NCBI GenBank assembly: GCA_032433765.1
Contig: JAVIAB010000092.1
Coordinates: 35,337,534-35,401,533, forward strand
Direction: 5' to 3'
Length of the DNA: 64,000 bases
Source of the DNA: Megaustenia siamemsis
Taxonomy: Eukaryota; Mollusca; Gastropoda; Stylommatophora; Ariophantidae
The notes beneath the pieces are model-generated. The model had not been told where the DNA came from. It did no database searches and saw only the letters and a program-made list of their open reading frames with translations. The position numbers were made by a program, and so were the translations under genes. Positions within the stretch are counted from its first letter, which is position 1. Every line of letters starts with the position of its first letter. Shown in pieces: positions 1-9,107 of this stretch.

Positions 1-1142
1 CGCCACAAGAGACTCCCCTTTTTTTTCTTCCCGTGTGAATATTTCTTCCGAGTGTAGTTTAGTGTTGTATCAAACCGTTCAGACAATTGACGCCTTCTAG
101 TAATAATATTAAAAAAAGTATGTTGACCTTTAAGGGTAAGAAACAGAACAAAACAACGTTTCGACCTCAAGTCTTTATCAGCAAATTTGACAAAACAAAC
201 AATTAATAACATAGACCCGGATATCCGGAAGGACAAGAATACAAGGGTATTAAGTGAGCCGACACTGGAATGCCAGATAGCGATAGAAGTCTTACAAGTG
301 TTCGTCTTACAATCTATCATCTTATGGTCTTCAAACTTGATCAGTATACCAGCGTATCCGGGTCTTTCATTCTCATTTTCCACTGATAATCACAGCCGGT
401 TTTCTCTGGAGTCTCATAGGTCGAGTTCTTTAAACACGAAGGGAATTTACTGTTTTCATTCCTTCCTCAAATCTATCTATCGTCCTTTCGAGCCGAAGAC
501 GGCACATAGGGCAGAACCACAATCTCAAAAACAGAAACCTTGCGTGTCAAAGTGGCACATATTGCAGAGATCACTGCTCTAAAATATATGGCGCTGTTTC
601 CATAACAATACTTTTTACAATGACAGCTTGTCAAGCCATCGATCAACCTCCTTAGTCGCCTCTTACGACATGCCTAGAAGGTCACAGTGTCACTATTCTT
701 TACTTCCCTCATAATGAGGCCCCGGTAACACGCAGGAAAATGACAGTGGAATAGTCTTTCTCTTCTTTCATCTTTCTCTTCTCTTCTCTCCTTCAGCGAG
801 ATCGCTCCTTTCTGAGTTTAGAACCACTCTTTATACGTAACAGACAACGGTGTGGCCCACAGGCTCACTGATGGTCTGTTTAGTTGAGTCATGTAACCGC
901 CTAATTCTAGGTCACATTCAATCATAGTGCAGCGACAGGGTGGGTTCTTGTTCTCTCCAGCGTTGGTGCAAGTAAAATTGCAATATTTATTATGTAATTC
1001 ATTGTTCTTCTTGATTCTGGCTTGATATGTTGCTGATAAAAGTCACCAAATTTTAAAAAGCTGACATTTTATTTTAAAAAGCAGGCATTCCTTATGTCAA
1101 AGAATGACTCAAGCCTCTCCCCTCTTTTCTTCCCTCCCACAC
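1..1142. other. Spacer without recognisable gene
   Basis: I see no gene with supporting homology. The open frame at 187-582 shows no domain, no repeat pattern and no neighbouring exon signal. A short segment at 473-515 resembles the 3' end of LINE family C (shared 'cctttcgagccg' and 'catagggc'), so part of this stretch is probably old LINE tail. The segment near 650-720 ('gtcgcctcttacgacatg') looks repeat-derived but I cannot assign it. Confidence 0.5.
155..181 (-). ncRNA. Degenerate hammerhead-ribozyme-like core
   Basis: Read on the minus strand this is CTGATAA, then a short GAC/GTC stem with a TTGAG loop, then GAAAC and GTT. That is the order of conserved core, helix II and GAAA seen in type-I/minimal hammerheads of Penelope-like elements and retrozymes. 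One core position differs from CTGATGA, so it may be inactive. No retroelement ORF is attached. The motif is seen in the sequence; the assignment to such elements is inference. Confidence 0.3.
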
Positions 1143-1403
1143 ACCCACAGCTCAGTGGTTAGTGAACTGGACGACAAAAGGACAGGAGGTAGGGTTTGAT
1201 CCCAACCGACGGCCTCCGGTTCACCCAGCCCTTAATGGGTACCACTTTTTTTTCTGGGAAAGTAAAGCGGCACGTGCGTAATACCGACCACATTACCTAA
1301 AAAATCATGTGCCGAAGGTCTGTAAAATTTATGGTCACTAACACCATATTCCCTATACACCACTTGGCGTGACGGGGGTACTGTATTAAAAAAAAAAAAA
1401 AAA
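1143..1403 (+). mobile_element. tRNA-derived SINE, family S1
   Basis: The head resembles a pol III promoter: an A-box-like 'agctcagtggttagtg' and a B-box-like 'agggtttgatccc'. The body matches other copies in this window at 3286, 35226 and 46255 ('gggaaagtaaagcggcac', 'ataccgaccacatta', 'tggtcactaacaccatatt', 'cttggcgtgacgggggtact'). It ends in an A-rich tail at about 1386-1403. The extreme 5' end looks truncated or altered compared with the copy at 46255. No protein is encoded; such elements are mobilised by LINE proteins. Confidence 0.8.
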
Positions 1404-1635
1404 AATTAACCACACACACACACACACCTAAGTAAATGTGGTACTTTTTTTAAAAAACTATATTTTAAATTAAAAAAAAAACTGTTAACAGTAATTAATT
1501 TATCTTTTTAATTATATAGAGTACCCACAATTCCTTGCTTAATTTCCTGATTGGTATAATTTCTCTGATGATTCAGTTTGTTTGAGCAAGGAATGTTGTT
1601 TGTAATCCAGTAAAAGCTTGTGGAAATACACACAA

Positions 1636-3050
1636 GGTCACCATCATCATTATTATGTGCCATACCGTTTGGCGCAGGCGATCATGTCCCTCCACAATCT
1701 TCTATCAACAGTGCATCGTATCAGTTCTGTTGTTGACTGTTTTCCATGGCATGACACCAAGCTATCCAGTATTTTCTCTTTTTGTCGTCTGCGATATCTC
1801 TTTCCTTTTATTTTGCCAATTGTAACCAAGTATCCCAATTTTCCTCTTCTCATGATGTGCCCGAAAAATGTTGATTTTTTTTTTTTCTGATGTTTTTTAG
1901 GAGCTCCCTTTTTGTGTTGGCCTCTTTGAGAATTTCTTCATTGGTCTTTTTAGCTGTCCAGGAACTTTCAACATTCTTCTGAGAAATCCCATCTCTGCGG
2001 CCTCTAATCATCTTTTAATTTGTTTATCTACTGTCCATGATTCGCTTCCATAGGTCAAAATTGGTTCTATATAGCACCGATGAACTCTCTTTCTTATTTC
2101 TGTTGACATAGATTTGTTGCATAAGATATTTTTCATTTTCTGAAATGCTATTTTGGCCTGAGCTATTCTGCTTTTTATTTCTGTAGTGCATCTTCCATCT
2201 GATGTTATTATTGTACCCAAGTATTTGACGCGTTTCACTTGTTTCAGATTTGTCCTGTTTATTTTTATGATGATTACTGCATGATGGTGATGATTGTTTC
2301 TTCGTTATGACCATTACTTACTGTTTTCTTACTATTCAGACTGAGACCTTTCTTGTTGCTTTCTTTTACTAGTATGTCAATCATTTCTTGTAGTTCATTC
2401 TCTGTCTCTGCTATTAAGACTGTGTCATCCGCATGTCGCAAATTATTTATGTTGTGACCGTTGACTTCAATTCCTTTTTTCTCTACTATTGATCTCATAA
2501 TATGTTCGCTGTAAAGTGAAACCAAATCGGCGACAGAACACAGCTTTGTCTGACTCCTTGTTTTATATATTGGAACTGTCCTGTTTGCTTTTTAATTCTT
2601 ATAGCTGCTGTTTGTTGCCAGTACATGTTTTTTATGATTCGCAGATCTTTGCCATCAATGTTTAATTCCTCCAGCATATTTGATTGTTTTAACATGCTTT
2701 ACTTTGTCAACTGCTTTTGTGTAGTCTATAAAGCACATATACAGATCTTTCTTTACCTCTATAGCTCTTTCTATCAATGTTCTTTAGATGTATATTGCTT
2801 TATTGGTGCCATTTCCTTAAATCCACATTGTTCCTCACTTATTTCTGGTTTTATTTTGTTCATTACACGTCTCATGATGATTCTTAGTAATATTTTCGTC
2901 ATATGTCTCATGAGACTAATAGTGCGATGGTCTTCACAATCAGTGGCGCCTGACTTCTTCGGTATGGCTATAAAGATAGATTTTAGTAGATCTTCGGGTA
3001 TGTGTCCAGTGTTATATATGTCATTGAGTAGTTTTGTTGTGACTACCACG
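1636..3050 (-). pseudogene. RTE-like non-LTR retrotransposon relic (family A), RT and C-terminal region
   Basis: On the minus strand several broken frames join in order into one reverse transcriptase. 'IAIPKKSGATDCEDHRTISL' at about 2900-3000 is the RT fingers region. Then come 'GVRQSCVLSP', the palm motif 'HADDTVLIAE' (consensus YADD), 'KYLGTIITSDGR', 'EPILTYGSESWT' and the C-terminal 'MRRGKLGYL...RYGT'. The element is truncated 5' inside the RT, since similarity stops near 3050, and ends 3' near 1636 in a short ATGATG-type tail. Frameshifts split it into at least five pieces, so it is dead. Two other family A pieces lie at 12055 and 23655. Confidence 0.85.
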
Positions 3051-3285
3051 CAGGATAGATGTCCATAAATCATATTTTACAAACATAATTGCCAGACTGA
3101 CTCCAGAAACAGACGATTTCTCTCATTGGTCCCATGAGAACAAAGAAAAACCTCTTCATGTTTTCATTAAGGCTTGGTACTGTAAAGTAAAATTGACAGA
3201 AGCGAAGATATTTAGCTTTCAACTCAGAATTTGGACTTTCTTTTAGGAAGTCAACCTACTGCTTATATAAAGGAGATATATGTAT

Positions 3286-3520
3286 TCTTACAAAGGACAA
3301 GGGGTAGGGTTCGATCCCAGCCGACGGCTTCCGGGTTCACCCAGCCTTAAATGGGTACCGGATTTTTCTCTGGGAAAGTAAAGCAGCACGGGCGTTATAC
3401 CGACCACATTACCCCAAAAATCATGTGCTGAAGGTCTGTAAAATATAGGGTCACTAACACCATATTTCCCTGTACACCACTTGGCGTGACGGGGGTACTT
3501 TACTTTTTTTTTTTTTTTTT
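3286..3520 (+). mobile_element. 5'-truncated SINE, family S1
   Basis: Matches the S1 copy at 1143 from the B-box region ('gtagggttcgatcccagcc') through 'accgaccacattacc', 'gtcactaacaccatat' and 'cttggcgtgacgggggtact', and ends in a T-rich stretch of about 18 nt after 'actttac'. The A-box half is missing. The B box here is closer to the pol III consensus (GGTTCGATCCC) than in the other copies. Confidence 0.75.
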
Positions 3521-4009
3521 TACTATATATTCTTTTTTAGTTGGGTTGACCGCATACTGTTATGAGAGGTTGCTGAGTTTGCCAAAATGTTTTGACCCTT
3601 CAATTTTAAATTGCTGACTTTGTATGTAGCACAAACGTGAATCGAGTTGATCAAACGTAACAGTGTTAAGATTTTCCATTGTCATCCTTTTGTAGTTCTT
3701 CCAAAGTCGATTTCTGCAAATATTCGATGCAAGTAAAACTAAACAACATGTTCTTTGAAGTTCATACATTTTTGCTCTAATCTAATATCTTTGAGTAATT
3801 CTAATGCTCCTCTTACAACAATAGACACAAACTCGTCCTCAAGTCTATTCCTCCTTGAAGTTAGAACAGATTCATTTCAATGACTTCTATGGCAGAAATG
3901 TTTTCCCTTTAAAGTCCATATTCTTGACCAGAAAAACAAGCGCATTAGAATGAGGAAACCGCAGACACAACTCTGGCAGTTCATCTTCAATGAAATCTCT
4001 TATGTTTTT
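3521..4009. other. AT-rich spacer
   Basis: No supported gene. Short open frames on both strands lack any recognisable motif and are compatible with chance in AT-rich DNA. Confidence 0.4.
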
Positions 4010-4253
4010 GGATACATTTTTGGGGGGTTAGAAAGAAAGTACGCCTCCAATGTTGGATACATTCTTGGGTGGTTAGAAAAGAAAGTACGCCTCCAATGTT
4101 GGATACATTCTTGGGTGGTTAGAAAAGAAAGTACGCCTCCAATGTTGGATACATTCTTGGGTGGTTAGAAAAGAAAGTACGCCTCCAATGTTGGATACAT
4201 TCTTGGGTGGTTAGAAAAGAAAGTACGCCTCCAATGTTGGATACATTCTTGGG
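4010..4253. repeat. 46-bp tandem repeat, about 5.3 copies
   Basis: The unit contains 'aagtacgcctccaatgttgg' followed by 'atacattcttgggtgg'. Starts of 'tgttggatac' at 4051 and 4097 give a 46-bp period. The first unit is diverged; the others are almost identical, which points to recent local expansion. Translation through it is open by chance. Confidence 0.9.
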
Positions 4254-4747
4254 AGCTTTTCAACAGCAGTGAAGAGAATCAACTGTCTTGTTTTTTGTGA
4301 CATAAAAGTTCTCCATATTTGATTTAACTAAAGTCACAACATTCTATCAACTTTTTCAGCTCACAAAACAATCACAGACGTTAATATGTTATTGCTTTCA
4401 TTTCATTAACACGAAGAAATTGTATCTGATTGATTGATTTTCGAAACATATTTTCCAATAGAAACCGCATGCTATTTTAATCCAGGGTTATGAAACAGTG
4501 TGTTTACATATGCTCTAGTATCATGCTGTGGTTTCGACTGTCAGAACGTACAGTGGTGTAGGCAAATTGAAATACCAAATAGCTAGGAGTCACGATTATT
4601 GCGCAAAATTTGTTTATTTATGTCAGCCAACATTACAAAAGTAGAGCAATTAGGATTTTCAACTACGTTTGATCTAACGCTGGAGAAAGATTTTAAATGC
4701 GGGACGTATCTTTGACATCCGGATTAGTCTTTAAAAAGTCGAAGAAG
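4254..4747. other. Spacer beside the 23-bp array
   Basis: No gene recognised. The last few bases before 4748 ('gaagaag') already resemble the array unit on the opposite strand, so the array boundary is approximate. Confidence 0.4.
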
Positions 4748-5178
4748 TACGGCTTCTAACAGATACTAAGTACGGCTTCTCACAGATACTAAGTACGGCT
4801 TCTCACGGATACTAAGTACGGCTTCTCACGGATACTAAGTACGGCTTCTCACGGATACTAAGTACGGCTTCTCACGGATACTAAGTACGGCTTCTCACGG
4901 ATACTAAGTACGGCTTCTCACGGATACTAAGTACGGCTTCTCACGGATACTAAGTACGGCTTCTCACAGATACTAAGTACGGCTTCTCACAGATACTAAG
5001 TACGGCTTCTCACAGATACTAAGTACGGCTTCTCACAGATACTAAGTACGGCTTCTCACGGATACTAAGTACGGCTTCTCACAGATACTAAGTACGGCTT
5101 CTCACAGATACTAAGTACGGCTTCTCACAGATACTAAGTACGGCTTCTCACAGATACTAAGTACGGCTTCTCGCAGAT
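4748..5178. repeat. 23-bp tandem repeat, about 18.7 copies
   Basis: 'tacggcttct' recurs every 23 bp (4748, 4771 and onward). Two unit variants alternate in blocks, 'cacagatact' and 'cacggatact'. The array runs directly into the transposase relic at its right edge. On the minus strand the unit reads 'gagaagccgtacttagta', the same as the last transposase codons (EKPYLVS) next to it. Confidence 0.95.
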
Positions 5179-5525
5179 GACGTTTCTTCCAATACTGTAC
5201 TTCCTACACGTAAAGCCGATGCTTCTAATTGTTCTCCATAATGTAGATTTCGTCACATCAATGTCATTGTGTGTTCTCACCAGATTTTTCAGTTTTCTTA
5301 CTGTCACGGTTTCTTTGGAATCGAACATTATACAATCTCTCTTCTAATCACATCTCTGTCAAAACTATCTATTTTTTTCTTCCTTGCGTGCTGGTATTGA
5401 TTGAACTTACAATTCCATTAGCTTTGAGTAATTGATTAAATGAACGCTTACTTAAACCCAAAACATGAATAGTTCTCTTTTCAGGATTTGAAATGCTTCG
5501 ATATAGTTTCCCCACGCTTAGATTC
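5160..5525 (-). pseudogene. N-terminal helix-turn-helix relic of a DDE (Tc1/IS630-like) transposase
   Basis: From 5525 downwards the minus strand reads 'IFAENLSVGKLYRSIS', a stop and frameshift after 'GRKK', then 'SFDRDVIRREIV', another break, and 'VTVRKLKNLVRTH...STLWRTIRSIGFTCRK...ICEKPYLVS'. The pattern of a 'D..V.RR' segment, a 'TLWR..R.IGF' helix and 'CEKP' is typical of the paired HTH region of transposases common in invertebrates. The catalytic DDE domain is absent. The sequence ends by merging into the 23-bp array. Family-level assignment is from memory of the motif pattern. Confidence 0.6.
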
Positions 5526-5646
5526 TCTGCAAAAATATTTATAAAAATTCACTACAACTGATTACAGTGTCAGAAACTTAACTTTAACACTCATTTCAAT
5601 AAATGCCTAGAACACCTAACGTTTTATACAACGCCAATGAATAGAA

Positions 5647-6130
5647 CAATATTGTCCAACAAAGAAATAACTCTAGAGGCAAGACGGGCACTCTACACTA
5701 CAATCTTCATCTCAACGCTGTGCTACCAATGTCAGACCTGGACCCTAGATGCAAGAACAATAAGAAAAATAACCACTGTTGAGATTAAATGTATTAGACG
5801 AATGACAGGAAACAGTCTGAGAGATAAGATCAGAAATGAAGAACTGAGAAAAAAGCTAGGAATAGCCCCCGTCATAGGATATATAAAGCAACAACGGATA
5901 AAATGGTTTGGCCGCGTGACACGATAGAAATATCAACACACAACACAACGAGCCCTCATTAAACGTTTCGAAAATATCAGACCCAAGGGTCGACCACGAA
6001 AAAGATAGATCGACGGAATACTAGAGGCACTAGGAAACATAACAGCAGCAGAGGCGAACAGACGAGCAAAAGACCGCAAATTATATATCCCCTCGATGCT
6101 GAAAGGCAAATGAGGAAGGAAAGAAGAAGA
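5647..6130 (+). pseudogene. LINE 3' fragment (family E) with 11-bp target-site duplication
   Basis: Encodes the C-terminal part of a reverse transcriptase: 'TLCYQCQTWTLDARTIRK', 'CIRRMTGNSLRDKIRNEEL', 'IKWFGRVTR' and, after a stop, 'PKGRPRKR' and 'DGILEALG'. A GAAGAA-type tail ends at 6130. The 11-bp direct repeat 'aatgaatagaa' occurs at 5636-5646 and 6131-6141, marking a 5'-truncated insertion by target-primed reverse transcription. Related copies are at 17585, 47083 and around 48730/53046. Confidence 0.85.
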
Positions 6131-6141
6131 AGAATGAATAG

Positions 6142-6511
6142 AAACAGAAGCCGTTTATAAACATCCATAATTTACTTGTCGTTCAAACATCGTGCAAAAA
6201 TGTGCGGAGAAGCTCCACAAATCACGGGCTTTGCGTGAAAGATTAGCGAACGAAATAGGTCAGAAAAATGGAGTAAAACATAAAATAATGGTTTGTCTAG
6301 CAAGTAGTAAATTTGCATACATTTAATAAAGAAAATTTCAAACCATAAGTTTTTAATTATGAACAAAAATATATCCGTGGGGACATTGAGATTATTATGT
6401 CATGTGCACAATTTGAACAATTTCGATCTAGTGGCTACAGAGATATTAATGATTAAATAGCGGCTGACCATTTTGAAACGGACAATAGTAAGTTCCAGAC
6501 TAGACAAACTT
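6142..6511. other. AT-rich spacer
   Basis: Nothing recognisable on either strand. Confidence 0.4.
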
Positions 6512-6640
6512 TTTAGACGAGGACGCTCGCCTCATGGTTTTAACTAACTGGTTCGATTTCCACATGCAGCGATGGTTTCTTCTCGGTGACCGCGATCTTA
6601 AGGATTGTTTAGTCGCATCAGGGACGGAATATACAAAGAA
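6512..6640 (+). mobile_element. Possible tRNA-derived SINE head
   Basis: 'gacgctcgcctcatggtttt' followed by the B-box-like 'ctggttcgatttcca' resembles a decayed tRNA promoter, and the downstream tail leads into an A-rich stretch at about 6635-6648. Only one copy is visible in the window and no target duplication was found. Confidence 0.4.
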
Positions 6641-6641
6641 A

Positions 6642-6735
6642 AAAAAATGGTATGTTAGAAGCTTTACGTGATAAGTGGACGACACAGACTAAACGACGTT
6701 TCGGCCCAATAGGCCTTCAGCAGGAACAAACAAGA
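6642..6735 (-). repeat. Inverted-repeat arm with hammerhead-like core (left arm)
   Basis: Near-perfect inverted copy of 7022-7118. Both share 'gttagaagctttacgtgata', 'gacgacacagactaaacgac' and the core 'ggcccaataggccttcagca'. On the minus strand 6695-6723 reads CTGCTGA, a GGCC/GGCC stem, GAAAC and GTC, which is hammerhead architecture with one changed core base. The adjoining A-run and (AC)n lie at 6735-6762. Confidence 0.75.
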
Positions 6736-7021
6736 AAAAAAAACACACACACACACACACAACTAATAACGAAACATCCAAAACAAAAATATTCGAAATA
6801 TGTTAAAGAAAATACAAATGTCTATCCTGTGTGTATGAAAAGGAAATGGTAACAAAAGTGTGGCTGTCGTGCATGTGCAGAAATGTGCGCAAATGCACGC
6901 AGAACCAGAGGAGTTCACACAGGGTCAGTGTGCAAACACAAAGGAGAAAGAATAGAACAGTAGACTAACAGGTGCTCAAATTGATTTCAAAAATATTTTG
7001 TTTAAAACCCCGCAGTGTGTT

Positions 7022-7118
7022 TTTCTTGTTGTTCCTGCTGAAGGCCTATTGGGCCGAAACGTCGTTTAGTCTGTGTCGTCCACTTATCACGTAAAGCTTC
7101 TAACATTCCATTTTTTTT
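7022..7118 (+). repeat. Inverted-repeat arm with hammerhead-like core (right arm)
   Basis: Mirror of the arm at 6642-6735 with about 286 bp between them. The core at 7035-7063 reads CTGCTGA, 'aggcctattgggcc', GAAAC and GTC. Similar but more diverged copies are at 27770-27850 (+) and 62854-62943 (-), so this is a dispersed repeat family. A Penelope-like or retrozyme origin is an inference from the ribozyme-like fold; no RT or GIY-YIG frame is present. Confidence 0.7.
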
Positions 7119-7256
7119 ATTTTTTAATTTTTCCTCATATTCAGTTTTACTGCAGCTTCGCATTTTTATGCATTCATTTGCATTTCTTTGCCTTAACCCC
7201 TTACGGAATATACAACATTGATATTATTGTTAAATTGAGCACATTAATGTAGCTTT

Positions 7257-7570
7257 CTATCTATTGACCTTTCGAGCCGTAACCGGCCCATAGGGCGTAG
7301 ACCAAGATACACCTTCTCCTATATGAATTTTTTTTGTTCTAGCAGTTTTCTTTTAAAGATATTTTATCAAATCTCGCCATCTGTCTCTGTTCTGTGCAAG
7401 CAGTTCTATCTCATTGAGGGAGCCGATTCCTGCTGCTCTTGCCTCTCTCATCAATGTTCTTCTCAGTGTCTCCCTGGGTCTTCCTCTTTTTCTTTTACCT
7501 GTTGTTTCCCATATGAGGGCTTGCTTTGCTATTCGGTTATTATCTCTTCTCATCACATGTATAACGTAAA
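7257..7570 (-). pseudogene. LINE 3' fragment (family C) with 8-bp target-site duplication
   Basis: The minus strand encodes 'VMRRDNNRIAKQALIWETTG', 'KRKRGRPRETLRRTL' and 'LLAQNRDRWRDLIKYL' plus stop, identical over this stretch to the copy at 35438-36303. The 3' UTR ('ggccggttacggctcgaaag') ends in an ATAG-type tail at about 7257. The direct repeat 'gtagcttt' at 7249-7256 and 7571-7578 flanks it. It is severely 5' truncated; the frame is intact but only a C-terminal piece. Confidence 0.85.
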
Positions 7571-7712
7571 GTAGCTTTGGCAACCGTAAAATATCACTTG
7601 TTCTCTTTATACACTGCTGCGTTTCAAAAACACGGTAGACATTTTACCATCATTGAAATATTTACAAATTTTCTTAAATTATTTGGTGATTCCTCTGTGT
7701 TGCGGAGTTTCA

Positions 7713-8670
7713 ATGTGTAAGTAATTGCCATTCTGTTTAAACCCCCAGTGTGTTAGTAATTGCCATTCTGTTTAAACCCCCAGTGTGTTAGTAATTGCCA
7801 TTCTGTTTAAACCCCCAGTGTGTTAGTAATTGCCATTCTGTTTAAACCCCCAGTGTGTTAGTAATTGCCATTCTGTTTAACCCCCCAGTGTGTTAGTAAT
7901 TGCCATTCTGTTTAAACCCCCAGTGTGTTAGTAATTGCCATTCTGTTTAAACCCCCAGTGTGTTAGTAATTGCCATTCTGTTTAACCCCCCAGTGTGTTA
8001 GTAATTGCCATTCTGTTTAAACCCCCAGTGTGTTAGTAATTGCTATTTTGTTTAAAACCCCCAGTGTGTTAGTAATTGCTATTTGTTTAAACCCCCCAGT
8101 GTGTTAGTAATTGCTATTTTGTTTAAATCCCCCAGTGTGTTAGTAATTGCTATTTTGTTTTAAACCCCCCAGTGTGTTAGTAATTGCCATTCTGTTTAAA
8201 CCCCCAGTGTGTTAGTAATTGCCATTCTGTTTAAACCCCCAGTGTGTTAGTAATTGCTATTTTGTTTAAACCCCCCAGTGTGTTAGTAATTGCTATTTTG
8301 TTTAAACCCCTCCAGTGTGTTAGTAATTGCTATTTTGTTTAACCCCCCCCCCAGTGTGTTAGTAATTGCTATTTTGTTTAATCCCCTCCAGTGTGTTAGT
8401 AATTGCTATTTTGTTTAACCCCCCAGTGTGTTAGTAATTGCTATTTTGTTTAATCCCCCCAGTGTGTTAGTAATTGCTATTTTGTTTAAACCCCCCAGTG
8501 TGTTAGTAATTGCTATTTTGTTTAAACCCCCCAGTGTGTTAGTAATTGCTATTTTGTTTAAACCCTCCAGTATGTTAGTAATTGCTATTTTGTTTAAACC
8601 CCCCAGTGTGTTAGTAATTGCTATTTTGTTTAAACCCCCCAGTGTGTTAGTAATTGCTATTTTTGTTTAC
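7713..8670. repeat. 35/36-bp C-rich tandem array, about 26 copies
   Basis: The unit contains 'gtgtgttagtaattgccatt' or 'ttgctattttgtttaa' followed by a run of 5-9 C. Spacing is 35 bp on the left and mostly 36 bp on the right. The left half carries 'gccattctg' and the right half 'gctattttg', with a few 'gccattctg' units reappearing near 8180-8240, a sign of unequal exchange. Where units are 36 bp, plus-strand translation repeats every 12 residues; this is not a protein gene. Confidence 0.95.
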
Positions 8671-9107
8671 AACTGCAGGGTATAGTTTAGATGACACTGA
8701 AAGTAACAAGAAAATAAAGTATTGGCTTTATTGAGCGTACACCTGTCGCGCAAAAACAACAATTGATTGTCACGTGCGACCGTGCGTACTGTGGTAGTAC
8801 AGTACGACATGTCTCCTGTTCGTGATTGACCCAATTAACAATTACAACCATAGCCACTCGCTGACGCTGTTTATGTGTGTACAGGGGTTTGCATACTTCA
8901 TAAGACGAGGGTCTCAGCACAACTTTAATTAATGGAGTTTTGCGGGTCGATGTGGACTGTTGAAACATCCAAATTGTTGAAACAGAGACGGTCCTACAGG
9001 ACTGTGTAACTGAGGCTACACAAGCTGCAAGATGTTTATATGTTCATCTGAGAAATAACAAGTCAATTGATAAGTTATATATTTAATGATTTAGTTAATG
9101 AGCATCA
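8671..9107. other. Spacer between two satellites
   Basis: No gene recognised. A 7-bp perfect hairpin stem occurs around 8780 ('gtactgt' / 'acagtac'), without other context. Confidence 0.4.

Noticed and set aside
187..582. 131-codon plus-strand open frame as a gene
   Set aside because: No start context, no domain, no conserved pattern; part of it overlaps LINE tail-like sequence.
4748..5178. CRISPR-like array of short direct repeats
   Set aside because: Units are contiguous without unique spacers, and the DNA is eukaryotic; the same applies to all other arrays here.
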